Origin: Celoporthe dispersa | Taxonomy: Eukaryota; Ascomycota; Sordariomycetes; Diaporthales; Cryphonectriaceae | Direction: 5' to 3' | DNA: 64,000 bases | NCBI GenBank assembly: GCA_016584495.1 | Contig: WAID01000007.1 | Coordinates: 2,528,001 to 2,592,000, forward strand | In this document: in pieces, positions 22,948 to 31,945 of the stretch | How the letters are laid out: each line of letters begins with the position of its first letter | How positions within the stretch are numbered: the first letter of the stretch is position 1 | Notes under the pieces: generated by a model | What the model saw: the letters and a program-made list of their open reading frames with translations, nothing else | Database searches by the model: none | What the model was told of the DNA's origin: nothing | Position numbers and translations under genes: made by a program

Positions 22948-24917
22948 ATGTTCTATTCGGAAGAACTCTTTCAGAAGACCGGGCCTCTGGCCCGGATCTG
23001 GCTCTCGGCCAATCTGGAGCGCAAGCTGTCCAAGCAGTCCATCCTCCAGTCCAACCTCTCCGAGAGCGTCGAGCAGATCATCACGCCCAACCAGGCCCCG
23101 ATGGCGCTCCGGATGACGGGCCAGCTGCTCCTCGGTGTCGTCAGGATATACAGCCGCAAGGCCCGATACTTGCTGGATGACTGCAACGAGGCCCTGTTGA
23201 AGATCAAGATGGTAAGGGTCCCCAACCCATTCGACATGAACCTGCGTCGCGACTCCTGCTGACGGCCTACCAGGCATTCCGATCCTCGGGCAATAATGAC
23301 ATCCCCGCAAACCTGCAACTCGCGAATCGGGAGTCACTCCTCTTGCCTGATCGGATCACCCCTTACGACAATCTCAACCTGCTCCCTGCACCTGATGTCG
23401 ACCTGCTCTTGACCCAGGACGCAGACTTGAGCTCGCAGCCTCTGGGTCGCAAGGGACGCGTTAGTCACCGGGACATCAACCTGCAAGAAGACTTCAACAA
23501 CAGCCAGTTCTTGGTGGACGGACTCGACAAGGACGACGGTTTGGCCTTGGCTAACGTGGATGACCTGGACCTCCAGCTCGACTTCGGCATGGATCTTGAT
23601 GACCAGCCCACCAGACTGACTGTCGAAATGGGCCGTGAGGCTCCCGCTGCTAGGGGAGTCGAGGAAGATATGTTTAGCGAGTTTGATCTGCCGCAGCCCG
23701 CCAAGGGAAGGGGCCATGACGAGTCTACAGCGCTTGGGTTCGGTGACGGTGGAATCCGCATCCATGACGATGACGGAGACATCATGATGGGAGATGACGA
23801 TTTCCAGCTCAACATCGGAGACCAGTCCGCCATGGCTGCGGCCAGACCAGACATGGCAAGGGCTCGCATTTCCGAGTCCCCCCTGTCAGACATCGACGAG
23901 GCGTTTGCCAAGGAGATCGAGCTCGAGTACACGCGGACTACGGATGTGTACGAGCCTAACGAGGACGACGAGACTATGGTGAACCGCAAGGCGCCACAGC
24001 GGTCCAAGAAGCGGAAGATTATTGCCCCCGACGAGCAGACTATGCTCAGCGGTGCTGTTTTCAAGGAGCAACAGCGGAAGCACGACAACATCCTCAAGCC
24101 TCAGGTCTTCCTTCCCAGAGACCCTTATCTCCTGGCCCTGATGGAAATGCAGAAGAACGGCGGGTTCCTGGCCAGCATCACGATGGAGGGACAGAGCGCC
24201 ATGTGGGCGCCGGAACTGAAGGGCCTGCTGTCCCTGGAAGCCGTCCGGGCGCCGAGCGATCTCAAGCGGAAGCGAGATAGCGGAATTGCGGACATGGGAT
24301 CGGAGGGCGAACTGGGCGCTTCCAAGTCGCCACGCCTCGAGATTGATAATGATGAGGACCCCTTCGCAGTAGGCGGGACTGACCTCGGTAACCAGTCCGT
24401 GGCACCAGACGGCACGATCCTCGAGATTGCAGGAGACGATGGAATGGTCATCCATGACGATGACGACAACACGGCCATGCCGAATTTCGATGACACGACG
24501 GCCCCTCTTGTGCACCCTGCCGACAGCGGCCCGGTGTCTATCGGTACCAAGCACGCCGTGCACATCCTGCGCGACCTGTTTGGTGACGAGGCTGCAACCA
24601 ATGCTGACAGGCGCAAGAAGACATCTGTGGTGTTCCAGGACCTCCTGCCCGCCAAGAGGACGACCAAGGCCGACGCGACCAAGATGTTCTTCGAGTGCCT
24701 GGTGCTTGCCACCAAGGACGCCATCAAGGTTGAACAGCCCGAGGGTGCCCTGGATGGCCCCATCCGCGTGCGAGGCAAGCGTGGCCTCTGGGGTGCCTGG
24801 GCCGAGCGTGAGGCTGGCGGCGAGATCGACCAGCAGGAGGAAGAGGAAGACCACCCCATGAACCAGCCCCAGCCTGCGTTCTCCAGCAGCCCTGCGGCTG
24901 TTGCCGTCACGGCCTAG
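22948..24917 (+). CDS. rad21: Cohesin kleisin subunit RAD21/SCC1
   Basis: Alpha-kleisin that closes the cohesin ring between SMC1 and SMC3 and is cut by separase at anaphase. Exon 1 22948-23211 and exon 2 23274-24917 with a 62-bp phase-0 intron; 635 aa. The N-terminal Rad21/Rec8 domain is exact (MFYSEELFQKTGPLARIWLS, then SRKARYLLDDCNEALLKIKM at the intron). The middle is acidic and disordered, with separase-type or Asp-rich stretches. The C-terminal winged-helix region is visible around AAKRTTKADATKMFFECLVL (residues about 565-600) and binds the SMC1 head. The frame is clean over the whole gene, which contrasts with many neighbours. The start ATG follows GCGACC, an acceptable context. The mitotic form is favoured over REC8 because of the overall length and the N-terminal match. 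Confidence 0.93.
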
Positions 24918-26448
24918 GAGGCCTGAGCCTGCCCTGTCTGCCGGCGCAGCGTCTGCAGCCTGCACGTTGCTGGGTAGCCATAACGTCCCTGTACATAGGT
25001 AGCTCTTCTCTTGTCGGGGGATTTTTTTCCCCCTCCCTTTCTTTTCTGGGATCTGGCGTCAGCGTGTTATTTTTTGGAGCCACGCGGCCAAGTGGCGTTC
25101 GGCGTGGCGGAAGGACATACCACATTCTCTGCGTTTGGGGGGAGGGGGGCTTTCAGGATCTGTCCTGGCTGGACTAAAGCCTCAAGGAGGACGGTGCCAA
25201 AATGGTTGGGTCTGGACGTTTCATCTTTCCATTCTCTTACCCGGCTTCGTGGCTGTCCTGGGACCACTGTGGTCTCTTCTGGATAGGGTTGCAGAGCGTA
25301 GCACGCATCATGTATGTAGACACAATATCAGCCAACGACGCTATTTAGCATCGAGCCGTAGTAGTCGCAGGTGCGGCCTGTAGTAGCATCAAAAGAGAGC
25401 AAGGATTCCATAGTGATTACTTCAGTACTGAACATGCGTATCATGTCACCAATCTGCCATGCGATGTCCGCCCTCCCCTCATCACCTGCAAATAAGGCCC
25501 CCAGTCCCAGATCTCACCTGGGCGTGTCATATGTGCTGTGGTACCATAGTATTACGTGCCACGTCTTCATCTTCATCTGCTATCGGCGGCGGGGAGGGTA
25601 TCCTAGCTTCTTGCCGGCGTGATCTACTATGACATCTAGGCTAGGCTGATGGAAACAGGTCTCCGGGTCAACAAGCCAGCAGCAGGATGAATCTCCGGGG
25701 GTCTAACGCCTGGCCAGTCTTTGTTATCTATGTTATCGCCTTGTGGTGCGGGCATGTACTTTTTATTTTAACCTTTTATGTTTTTTTTTGTTTGGGGGGT
25801 GGGGGAATACAATCTCTTTGTTGGTATGGACGAAGACTCTTGAGACGGTGAGCTTCTTTTCCATCTCCAGCACGGCATGGCCTGGCTGGTAACGAACATG
25901 TAACCCACCTACCCAACTATGATATGCATACATGGTAAGCAGTCGTACATGGTGCATAGATTGTATATGCTGGCTGCGGCAGATTGATTACCTCTGCGTA
26001 TCAATCATATCAGACTGCGGGACCCAGTCGTTTGGGAATTCGGCCGAAGGGGGGCGCGGGCTACGTTTCCCTTTTGGATCTTGGTATGATTTGACCAAAC
26101 CTCGGTTGGCCCCTCCTGCTCTCGCCTCAGTGGAGTGATGGGGGTGGTGATGTCCTTCCCCCCTCCCCCTGTTGTAGCGAGAGCTTGAACCCTCCCCCCC
26201 TCGCCTAGGCCCATGGACCCTGCCACACAAGCCACAGCCACGAGGTCACAGCGCCAGCTCCAGCGCGCTAGGTACCCAGCAGCGCCCAGGCCCAGCACCA
26301 ACAGTATTAGCAGCAGCAGTTAGTGTAGGGGCCCGGCGGCCCAGCACCCCAGCACTAGGTAGCCTGGTTAGTGTGCAGTAGGGGTAAGGTAGGCACATAG
26401 GGTAGCACTGCATAGGCTTGATGGGCTGCAGGTCTGCAGGGACGGTGC

Positions 26449-26471
26449 CTCTCTCTCTCTCTCTCTCTCTC
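26449..26471. repeat. (CT)n microsatellite
   Basis: Eleven or so uninterrupted CT units in the spacer upstream of the 28.3-kb gene, followed by a C-rich pyrimidine tract. Confidence 0.85.
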
Positions 26472-27615
26472 CCTCTCCCCTTCTCGTGGGTCAAAATCAA
26501 ATCAAATCAAAGCAGATTGGGGGGGCAATCCCAACCCGAATCCGCATCTCTGTGGCCCCCCTCCCCTTCCCTTACCCCCAATTCCCGCATTCCATCATCG
26601 CCTGTTCAGGGCCCCCCCCCGGTCTTACCCATGAGGGTTCCCTCCGAGGTTGCCATGCGTGCCATGCCATTCTCACACTACTACTCTCCCCCCTGGCAAC
26701 GCGCTCTCGCTCTCTCTCGCTCTCTCACTGCATAGCTTATCATCTGCAGGCACAACTTTCTCCAGACTGCAGGTATAGGGACAAAGTACCAAAATCTACC
26801 TACCTGCATTGATTAGTACAGTTGTATACTTCTTTTCTTCTTCTTCCTTTTTTTTTTTTTAAAAAAAAATAACGTACTGCCTTTGAATTGGGCCGTGGCC
26901 TCTGTCCTCTCTTGCTCCACCACCACGACTACTACTACGTCCACGTTTACCTTTCTCGTCTGCATCCCTTCCTTCGTTCCTTCGCTCACCTCCCTCCACG
27001 CATCTCTCCCTCCTCCTCCTCCTCCTCGATCCGTCCAACGACTCTACCGTTCAAGCACATTACGGACCAGAGGCTGAGACCGGCCTCTGCTGTTGAGGGG
27101 TGTTCTTACCGTCCGTCCCCCGTCTCGACTGCATCCTATTTTTATTATTCCCTTATGCACCCCGCCTCCGGTTGACCTCCCTCTATGCTATCCCACCCTT
27201 GCGCCGTCTTGTTTCATATCATCCTTATTTGACTGCCCCTGAGCGCCATATTCCGCCGCGCCAAGAAACAATCCCATTCATTCATTCAATTCGATCAATT
27301 CACCTGGGCAACCCGCCCGGCAACAAGGCGTGTGCGTCCCTCCGAGACTTGGACTTACACACGCACTCCCTACCAGGCCTGCGGCTTCTCCTTCGACCCG
27401 GCCAGGACGTCACCAGGAGACCAACAACAACCCTCTCCTCTCGTGTGTCTTACGCCTCCGGCCACAGAAGACGTCTTGTGTTCCCGCACTGGGGGCCCAA
27501 ACCCAGGACTCAGCCTCTCTTCCGCTAGCGACGTCTTGGGCGCAGATCTGACGCCTATCACCATCTCGCCAGACCCAGCAGGTAGTGGACAAGTTCCCTC
27601 CTCCGCCTCAACCTC

Positions 27616-27650
27616 TCACCTCACCTCACCTCACCTCACCTCACCTCACA
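27616..27650. repeat. TCACC pentanucleotide tandem repeat
   Basis: Six perfect TCACC units plus a seventh ending in A. It lies about 0.6 kb upstream of the start codon at 28259, in the probable 5' leader or promoter. Confidence 0.85.
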
Positions 27651-28258
27651 GGCAGCACACAAACACGCAGTCACACACACACAATATTCTTTCCTCCGCG
27701 CCCGGCCCCGACCAGATCAAATCAGCATCTGTTGTCTGAATAGACCTTTTTTTTTGGCCTTCGCTCTTTCATCTTTGATGTTGATTTGACACCGCCGTCT
27801 CCCGCTCACGTCGGCCTGTCGCCCGTCTCTAAGCTTATATTATCGCATACTCCGGCGATCCGCGGCATGCCATTAATACACAGGACCCGCTGCAGCATCT
27901 GTTCCTCCGCCACTTCTCTCTCCAGACAATCAATACTTGCTGGCCTACACGACCTGTCATATCGCTACTGAGTGGTCCATTTCTTTCGAGGCGGAACCGC
28001 CCCAAGCGGGGGCCGGTGAGCACCATCCTTAGGGGCACCACCCGGAGCCACCGCCCTGTAAGGAAGAGGAGGGAGGAAGAAGGAGTTGTGTGTGGTTGTT
28101 GTTGTTGTTATTGTTATCGTCGCCGCTTGGTTGTTGTTCAGTTGTCGTTGTCCAATACCGAGCACGCGACCTCCCCCTGAACGACCGATCGACCGACGGC
28201 TCCCTCGACGCCGCCTGTAGACGGACGCACGCCCTTCTCCCCCCCACAGGCCCCGAAG

Positions 28259-29746
28259 ATGTCCGACCACGATGACCACAATGGCGGCCTCGTTGCCGCT
28301 CTGCGGTCCGTCTGGTTCTACTACATTGCCTGCACGCCGTGTCGAAGGATCGGACACCGCCGCGAGACGAGGAAGGAGGCCGAGCGGGAGCGGACCATCA
28401 AGGCCCGCCTCGAGATGGAACAGCCCGGCCTGTACCGACACCCGAACCCCGAGAACACGAACCAGTACTGGATGGAGGACATCAACATGGGACCCAGGCT
28501 GCCGAAGCGCGGGGCCAGCCAGAACACGAGCCAGAGGAAGCTGAAGAGCTCGGGGACGGAGGCCACGGACAGGACGGCGGGCGCCACCTCGCCCAGGGAC
28601 CGGCAGGCGAGCATCGGCAGCAGCACCCAGTTCCACAGCGCCGAGACCGCCAGCAGCCCTACCATGGTCGCCGAGGACTTTGAGAGGCGCACCACCCTGT
28701 CCGTGTCCGTCACGGACTCGCAGGACCTGGACTGGAACCGCAAGAGGTACGAGAGGGAGGACGAGGAGCTGTGGGGCCACCAGATGGCCAACAAGGCCGG
28801 CCAGAGGCTGCGCGAGGTCATCACCAAGGGGCGAGACACCGCCGGCAGGCTGTTTGAGACGGGCCGCCCGCAGCGGGAGCGGGAGATCACCGAGGAGGAG
28901 CGCACCAGCTTCTACACCGCGCCGCGGAACCCGCCCGTCAACGACTACCACCCGCCCGTGGTCAGCAGCCGGCCCGCCAGCAAGCACGAGTACCGGTGGA
29001 TGCTGCAGCCCCCGCCGCCGGCCAAGGTCATGGAGGGGAAGGTACCCGTGAGCAGGAGCGGGTCCATGACCAGCGTCGCCAGCCGGCGGACGGCCGCCGC
29101 GTCCCTCGCCAGCAAGGAGGAGCTCGGGCTCGGGCGCCTCGTCGGGGCCAAGCTCGTCAAGGATAAGATCCGCAAGGGCGAGGTGCCCAACGAGGCCGAG
29201 GGGTCCATCCGCACCGCCCGCCCCAACACGCGGCGGTCGAGGACGGCCTCGACCCTGAGCAGCCTCCCGAGCCAGCGGTCCCAGCGCTCGCGCCTCTCGC
29301 AGCGGTCGGCGAGGAGTCGGAGCAACACCACCGGGTCCGAGTCCTCAGACACAATCTACGAGCGGAGGAGGAAGAGGAGGCTGGCCAAGCAGAGGGCCGC
29401 GGACGTGGCCGCGGGCTCGGAGGCCGACGACGAGACCGACGAGGACGACGGGCGCACCCAGTCGCCGGAGCGGCACGCCGTCCAGAGGCCTAAGCTGCAG
29501 ACCATCGCCAGCTCGGACCTCTCGAGCAGGAAGTCGGAGGCCGGCGCGAACCTGCACCCCGCCCTCCTCGCCACCATGTCCGAGGCCGGCCCTGTCGCCG
29601 ACGACTCCTCGAAGGGATCATCACCACCCCTAGACGATGTCACCAACCAGCCGAGCACTACCACCGCCGCTGCCGCCGCCGCCGATGATGCCGCCAAGAG
29701 ACAGCCGGCCGGCGCCTCGGTCGACAGCGGTCTCGCTCTGGCCTAA
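28259..29746 (+). CDS. Conserved fungal protein of unknown function, disordered, Arg/Ser-rich
   Basis: Single exon, 495 aa. I recognise the type (conserved in Sordariomycetes as a hypothetical protein) but no functional domain. The most conserved-looking part is the first about 75 residues: GLVAALRSVWFYYIACTPCR, a short hydrophobic stretch ending in a CxxC pair next to basic residues, which could be a membrane-associating or lipidated segment. A charged helix follows (RRETRKEAERERTIKARLEM) and then NTNQYWMEDINMGPRLPKRG. The middle has another charged helix around WNRKRYEREDEELWGHQMAN. The C-terminal half is Ser/Arg-rich with RSxx repeats and an acidic run (EADDETDEDDG). The start codon context (GAAGATGTC) is fair. 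The frame is intact throughout. A role at the membrane or cell cortex is only a guess. Confidence 0.75.
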   Translation: MSDHDDHNGGLVAALRSVWFYYIACTPCRRIGHRRETRKEAERERTIKARLEMEQPGLYRHPNPENTNQYWMEDINMGPRLPKRGASQNTSQRKLKSSGTEATDRTAGATSPRDRQASIGSSTQFHSAETASSPTMVAEDFERRTTLSVSVTDSQDLDWNRKRYEREDEELWGHQMANKAGQRLREVITKGRDTAGRLFETGRPQREREITEEERTSFYTAPRNPPVNDYHPPVVSSRPASKHEYRWMLQPPPPAKVMEGKVPVSRSGSMTSVASRRTAAASLASKEELGLGRLVGAKLVKDKIRKGEVPNEAEGSIRTARPNTRRSRTASTLSSLPSQRSQRSRLSQRSARSRSNTTGSESSDTIYERRRKRRLAKQRAADVAAGSEADDETDEDDGRTQSPERHAVQRPKLQTIASSDLSSRKSEAGANLHPALLATMSEAGPVADDSSKGSSPPLDDVTNQPSTTTAAAAAADDAAKRQPAGASVDSGLALA

Positions 29747-30679
29747 GTTTGCTGTCACTGGCCATCGTCCCGTCTGGGCCGCGAGCGAGGACTACTACAC
29801 ATCCACCCAACACACATCCTGCATCGGAGACGGAGTCCTGGGGGCAAATGCGTGCACCATCATTGTTTCTGATTAATTTGGTTTTCTCTCTTCTTTGTGT
29901 ATATTTACATTTGTTCTGTTATTGTCTTCTAGGTCTCTTTTTCTTTTTTCTTTTGTCCGGGGGGAGGGGGATGGGGCAGGAGGCTGCATTGCATCTTCTT
30001 CACCGCATCGATACGAGTGCATGGCTGGTAGTTGCATTGGGCTAGGCACGTCAAGATTGCGAGGCGTTTTTGGGGTGGGGGGCTCATTCCGGAGGGGGTT
30101 CGCGCAGGTGCAGAGAGGCAGGTAGCGTGGAAAGAGAGTTTTGGAGAGAGAGAAAGAGGAAGAGGCCGTCATGTATATTCTTGGAAGAAGCATCACTATT
30201 AAGCAAAGGGTAGTAGCTAGGAGAAGCGGCTGTTGGCACCTCCCGAGGTATGCTGCCCGGAGGGGGGGGGGTGAGAGAACAGGGAAGAGAAAAACTCACA
30301 GATGAGTGTATCAAAACGAAGATGTCTCACACAAAGTGCTTGTCCTGAAAAGTGACCTTCCTTTTTTTTTGTTTCCTCTTTTTTTCTTCTTAAAATGTGT
30401 CGTGATCTCGTAATTGGGTATAGTTGATTGTAAACTCGTTATCCCCCCCCCCTCCCGTACGTACTCCGTTGACCCATCTTGATGTGGTTTCCCTTGTTGC
30501 CCCCCTTTGTTGATCAATTCTGCCACGCCTGCATTTTCCCCGCAGGAGCAGCAATCGACCAAACAGAAGAAAACCCGTTCTCCTCGCCCGTCCAAAGTTC
30601 CAAGAGAGCGAGGAAGCATCACAAGTACACACCTCCTCCAGTCTCCCCAGACTCCTCCTCGGTGGCACTGGCGCTGGCT
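29747..30679. other. Convergent 3' flanks
   Basis: About 930 bp between two converging genes. T-rich on one strand and A-rich on the other (for example 29935-29960 and 30360-30392), with poly(G) at 30262-30270 and poly(C) at 30444-30453. No gene is supported. Confidence 0.5.
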
Positions 30680-31357
30680 CTAGAGGGCCCTCCGCCGCGC
30701 GCCGGAGCTCGCCCGCCTGAGCACCATGTACGCAGACCTCTTCCTGCCCCTCGGCCGTCGGCCGCGCCGTGGAAGACGTTGTCGCCGCCGCACCGGCGCC
30801 CTGGCTGGGCACCGCGTCCATGTGGAGCTGGCCGTTCCGGATCGTGCCCGTCTGGAAAGTCCCGTCCGCCCAGGGGTTCTCACCTCCGCCCCGGCCGCCT
30901 GACCGCCGTTGCGGTGCCCATCCGGTGCGCCGCCCTCCTCCTCCTCCTCCCCCACCGCTCCTCCGGGCAGCCCGCCCTCCCTGTCGCGCGTCCTGACGAG
31001 CTCCCTCAGCTCCTCGTCTCCGGCCCCGGCCGCGCCGTAGAGCTCGAAGTTCGACCAGTCGACGCCCCTGCCCTGGACCTCGGCCCGGAGCAGCTCGATG
31101 CGGGCCATCATCCGCTCGATGACGAGGTTGTTCTCGCGGATGGCGTCGATGCAGTCCTGGTCCGGGACGCCGGGCTCCTGGCTGCCCATGGCGGTGCGGC
31201 GGCCGTCGGCGTAGGGCTGGAGTTCCTGGTTGCTCTGGGCCAGGTGGATCATGGAGTTGCGCAGCTCCAGGCACTTGAGGCGGAGGGAGACCAGGGGGAG
31301 GGAGGTCAGGGCGTCGGCGAAGCGGGCGGGGGTGATGGGGACGGCCTCTGATGACAT
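30680..31357 (-). CDS. Conserved fungal protein of unknown function, helical N-terminal domain
   Basis: The first about 120 residues look strongly coding and helical: SSEAVPITPARFADALTSLP, LVSLRLKCLELRNSMIHLAQ, then CIDAIRENNLVIERMMARIE and LLRAEVQGRGVDWSNFELYG. This suggests a small helical bundle or coiled coil of a complex subunit; I do not recognise the family by name. After about residue 130 the sequence becomes Gly/Glu/Arg-rich. A second frame across 30760-30900 gives NPWADGTFQTGTIRNGQLHM, which looks more protein-like than the first frame, and the ending SAYMVLRRASSGARRRAL returns to the first. So the C-terminal third may contain two one-base errors; the drawn span keeps the uncorrected frame (225 aa). 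The ATG at 31357 is the only sensible start. Confidence 0.55.
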   Translation of the reverse strand: MSSEAVPITPARFADALTSLPLVSLRLKCLELRNSMIHLAQSNQELQPYADGRRTAMGSQEPGVPDQDCIDAIRENNLVIERMMARIELLRAEVQGRGVDWSNFELYGAAGAGDEELRELVRTRDREGGLPGGAVGEEEEEGGAPDGHRNGGQAAGAEVRTPGRTGLSRRARSGTASSTWTRCPARAPVRRRQRLPRRGRRPRGRKRSAYMVLRRASSGARRRAL

Positions 31358-31945
31358 GGCTGCCCTTTTTTTTTTTTTTTCTCTTTTTTTTTTCTTCCTT
31401 CTTTCTTCGCGATGTGAGTGATGTTGTTTGAGGATTGTCTTCTGGAGGCTGACTTCTTCTTCTTGCGTGTGTGTGTGTGTGCTCTGGATCTGATCTGTTG
31501 TTGGAGAAGGGGGAACTGCAGGTGGTTTTCTCTTCTGGTGACTTGGGTTTTTGTGTGTGTGCTGATGATACTGAAAGCTCTAGAGAGCTGGACCCCTGCC
31601 CATACACCACAGTAGTGCCACCGTGGATAAGTACATAGTAGTATACAAGTAAATGTTTACGTACTACTGCTACCTACCAAGTACCAAAGGCTACGGTCGG
31701 AGCCGCCCTATCTTATCTCCCAACCAGACCCCTGCACTTCTACGGCAGCGTCTTCTGCGCGTGCCCCGCGGGGTGTGTGGAGGGGCTCTTACAAAATTTA
31801 TATCAATCCAGCGACTACGCGGTTCTCGAACACGTCCCGCCATATTGCAAGCTCACCCCCCTTCTTCCCCCCCTTCTCTCTCTCTCTCACACACACACAC
31901 ACAAACAACAAACCATTTACATTCATTCGCCCATTTTCAGTCAAG
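31358..31945. promoter_or_regulatory. Divergent promoter region, unknown gene (-) and GMP synthase (+)
   Basis: About 590 bp. It carries poly(T) tracts at 31364-31392, a (TG)n at 31467-31480, a cluster of GTAC/TACC elements at 31625-31690, and a (CT)n/(CA)n stretch at 31870-31902 just upstream of the GMP synthase ATG, likely its pyrimidine-rich leader. Confidence 0.5.

Larger units (their letters stand above)
24918..28258. other. Long spacer and 5' leader upstream of the 28.3-kb gene
   Basis: About 3.3 kb without a supported gene. It includes the 3' flank of RAD21, a (CT)n tract at 26449-26471, a poly(T)/poly(A) stretch at 26850-26869, a pyrimidine-rich block (26890-27050), a CTCAC pentamer tandem (27616-27650) and a (GTT)n near 28095-28115. 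The last 1-1.3 kb is probably a long 5' leader of the gene at 28259, since pyrimidine-rich leaders are usual for such fungal genes; I cannot fix the transcription start. Confidence 0.5.

Noticed and set aside
23886..24907. 359-codon antisense frame across RAD21
   Set aside because: Antisense shadow of an intact kleisin gene; no own domain or splice signals.
30390..31610. 406-codon minus-strand open frame overlapping the unknown gene
   Set aside because: Most of it is an out-of-frame reading of the 30680-31357 gene and its flanks (Arg/Pro-rich text); only a short part near 30760-30900 may be genuine after a frame correction.
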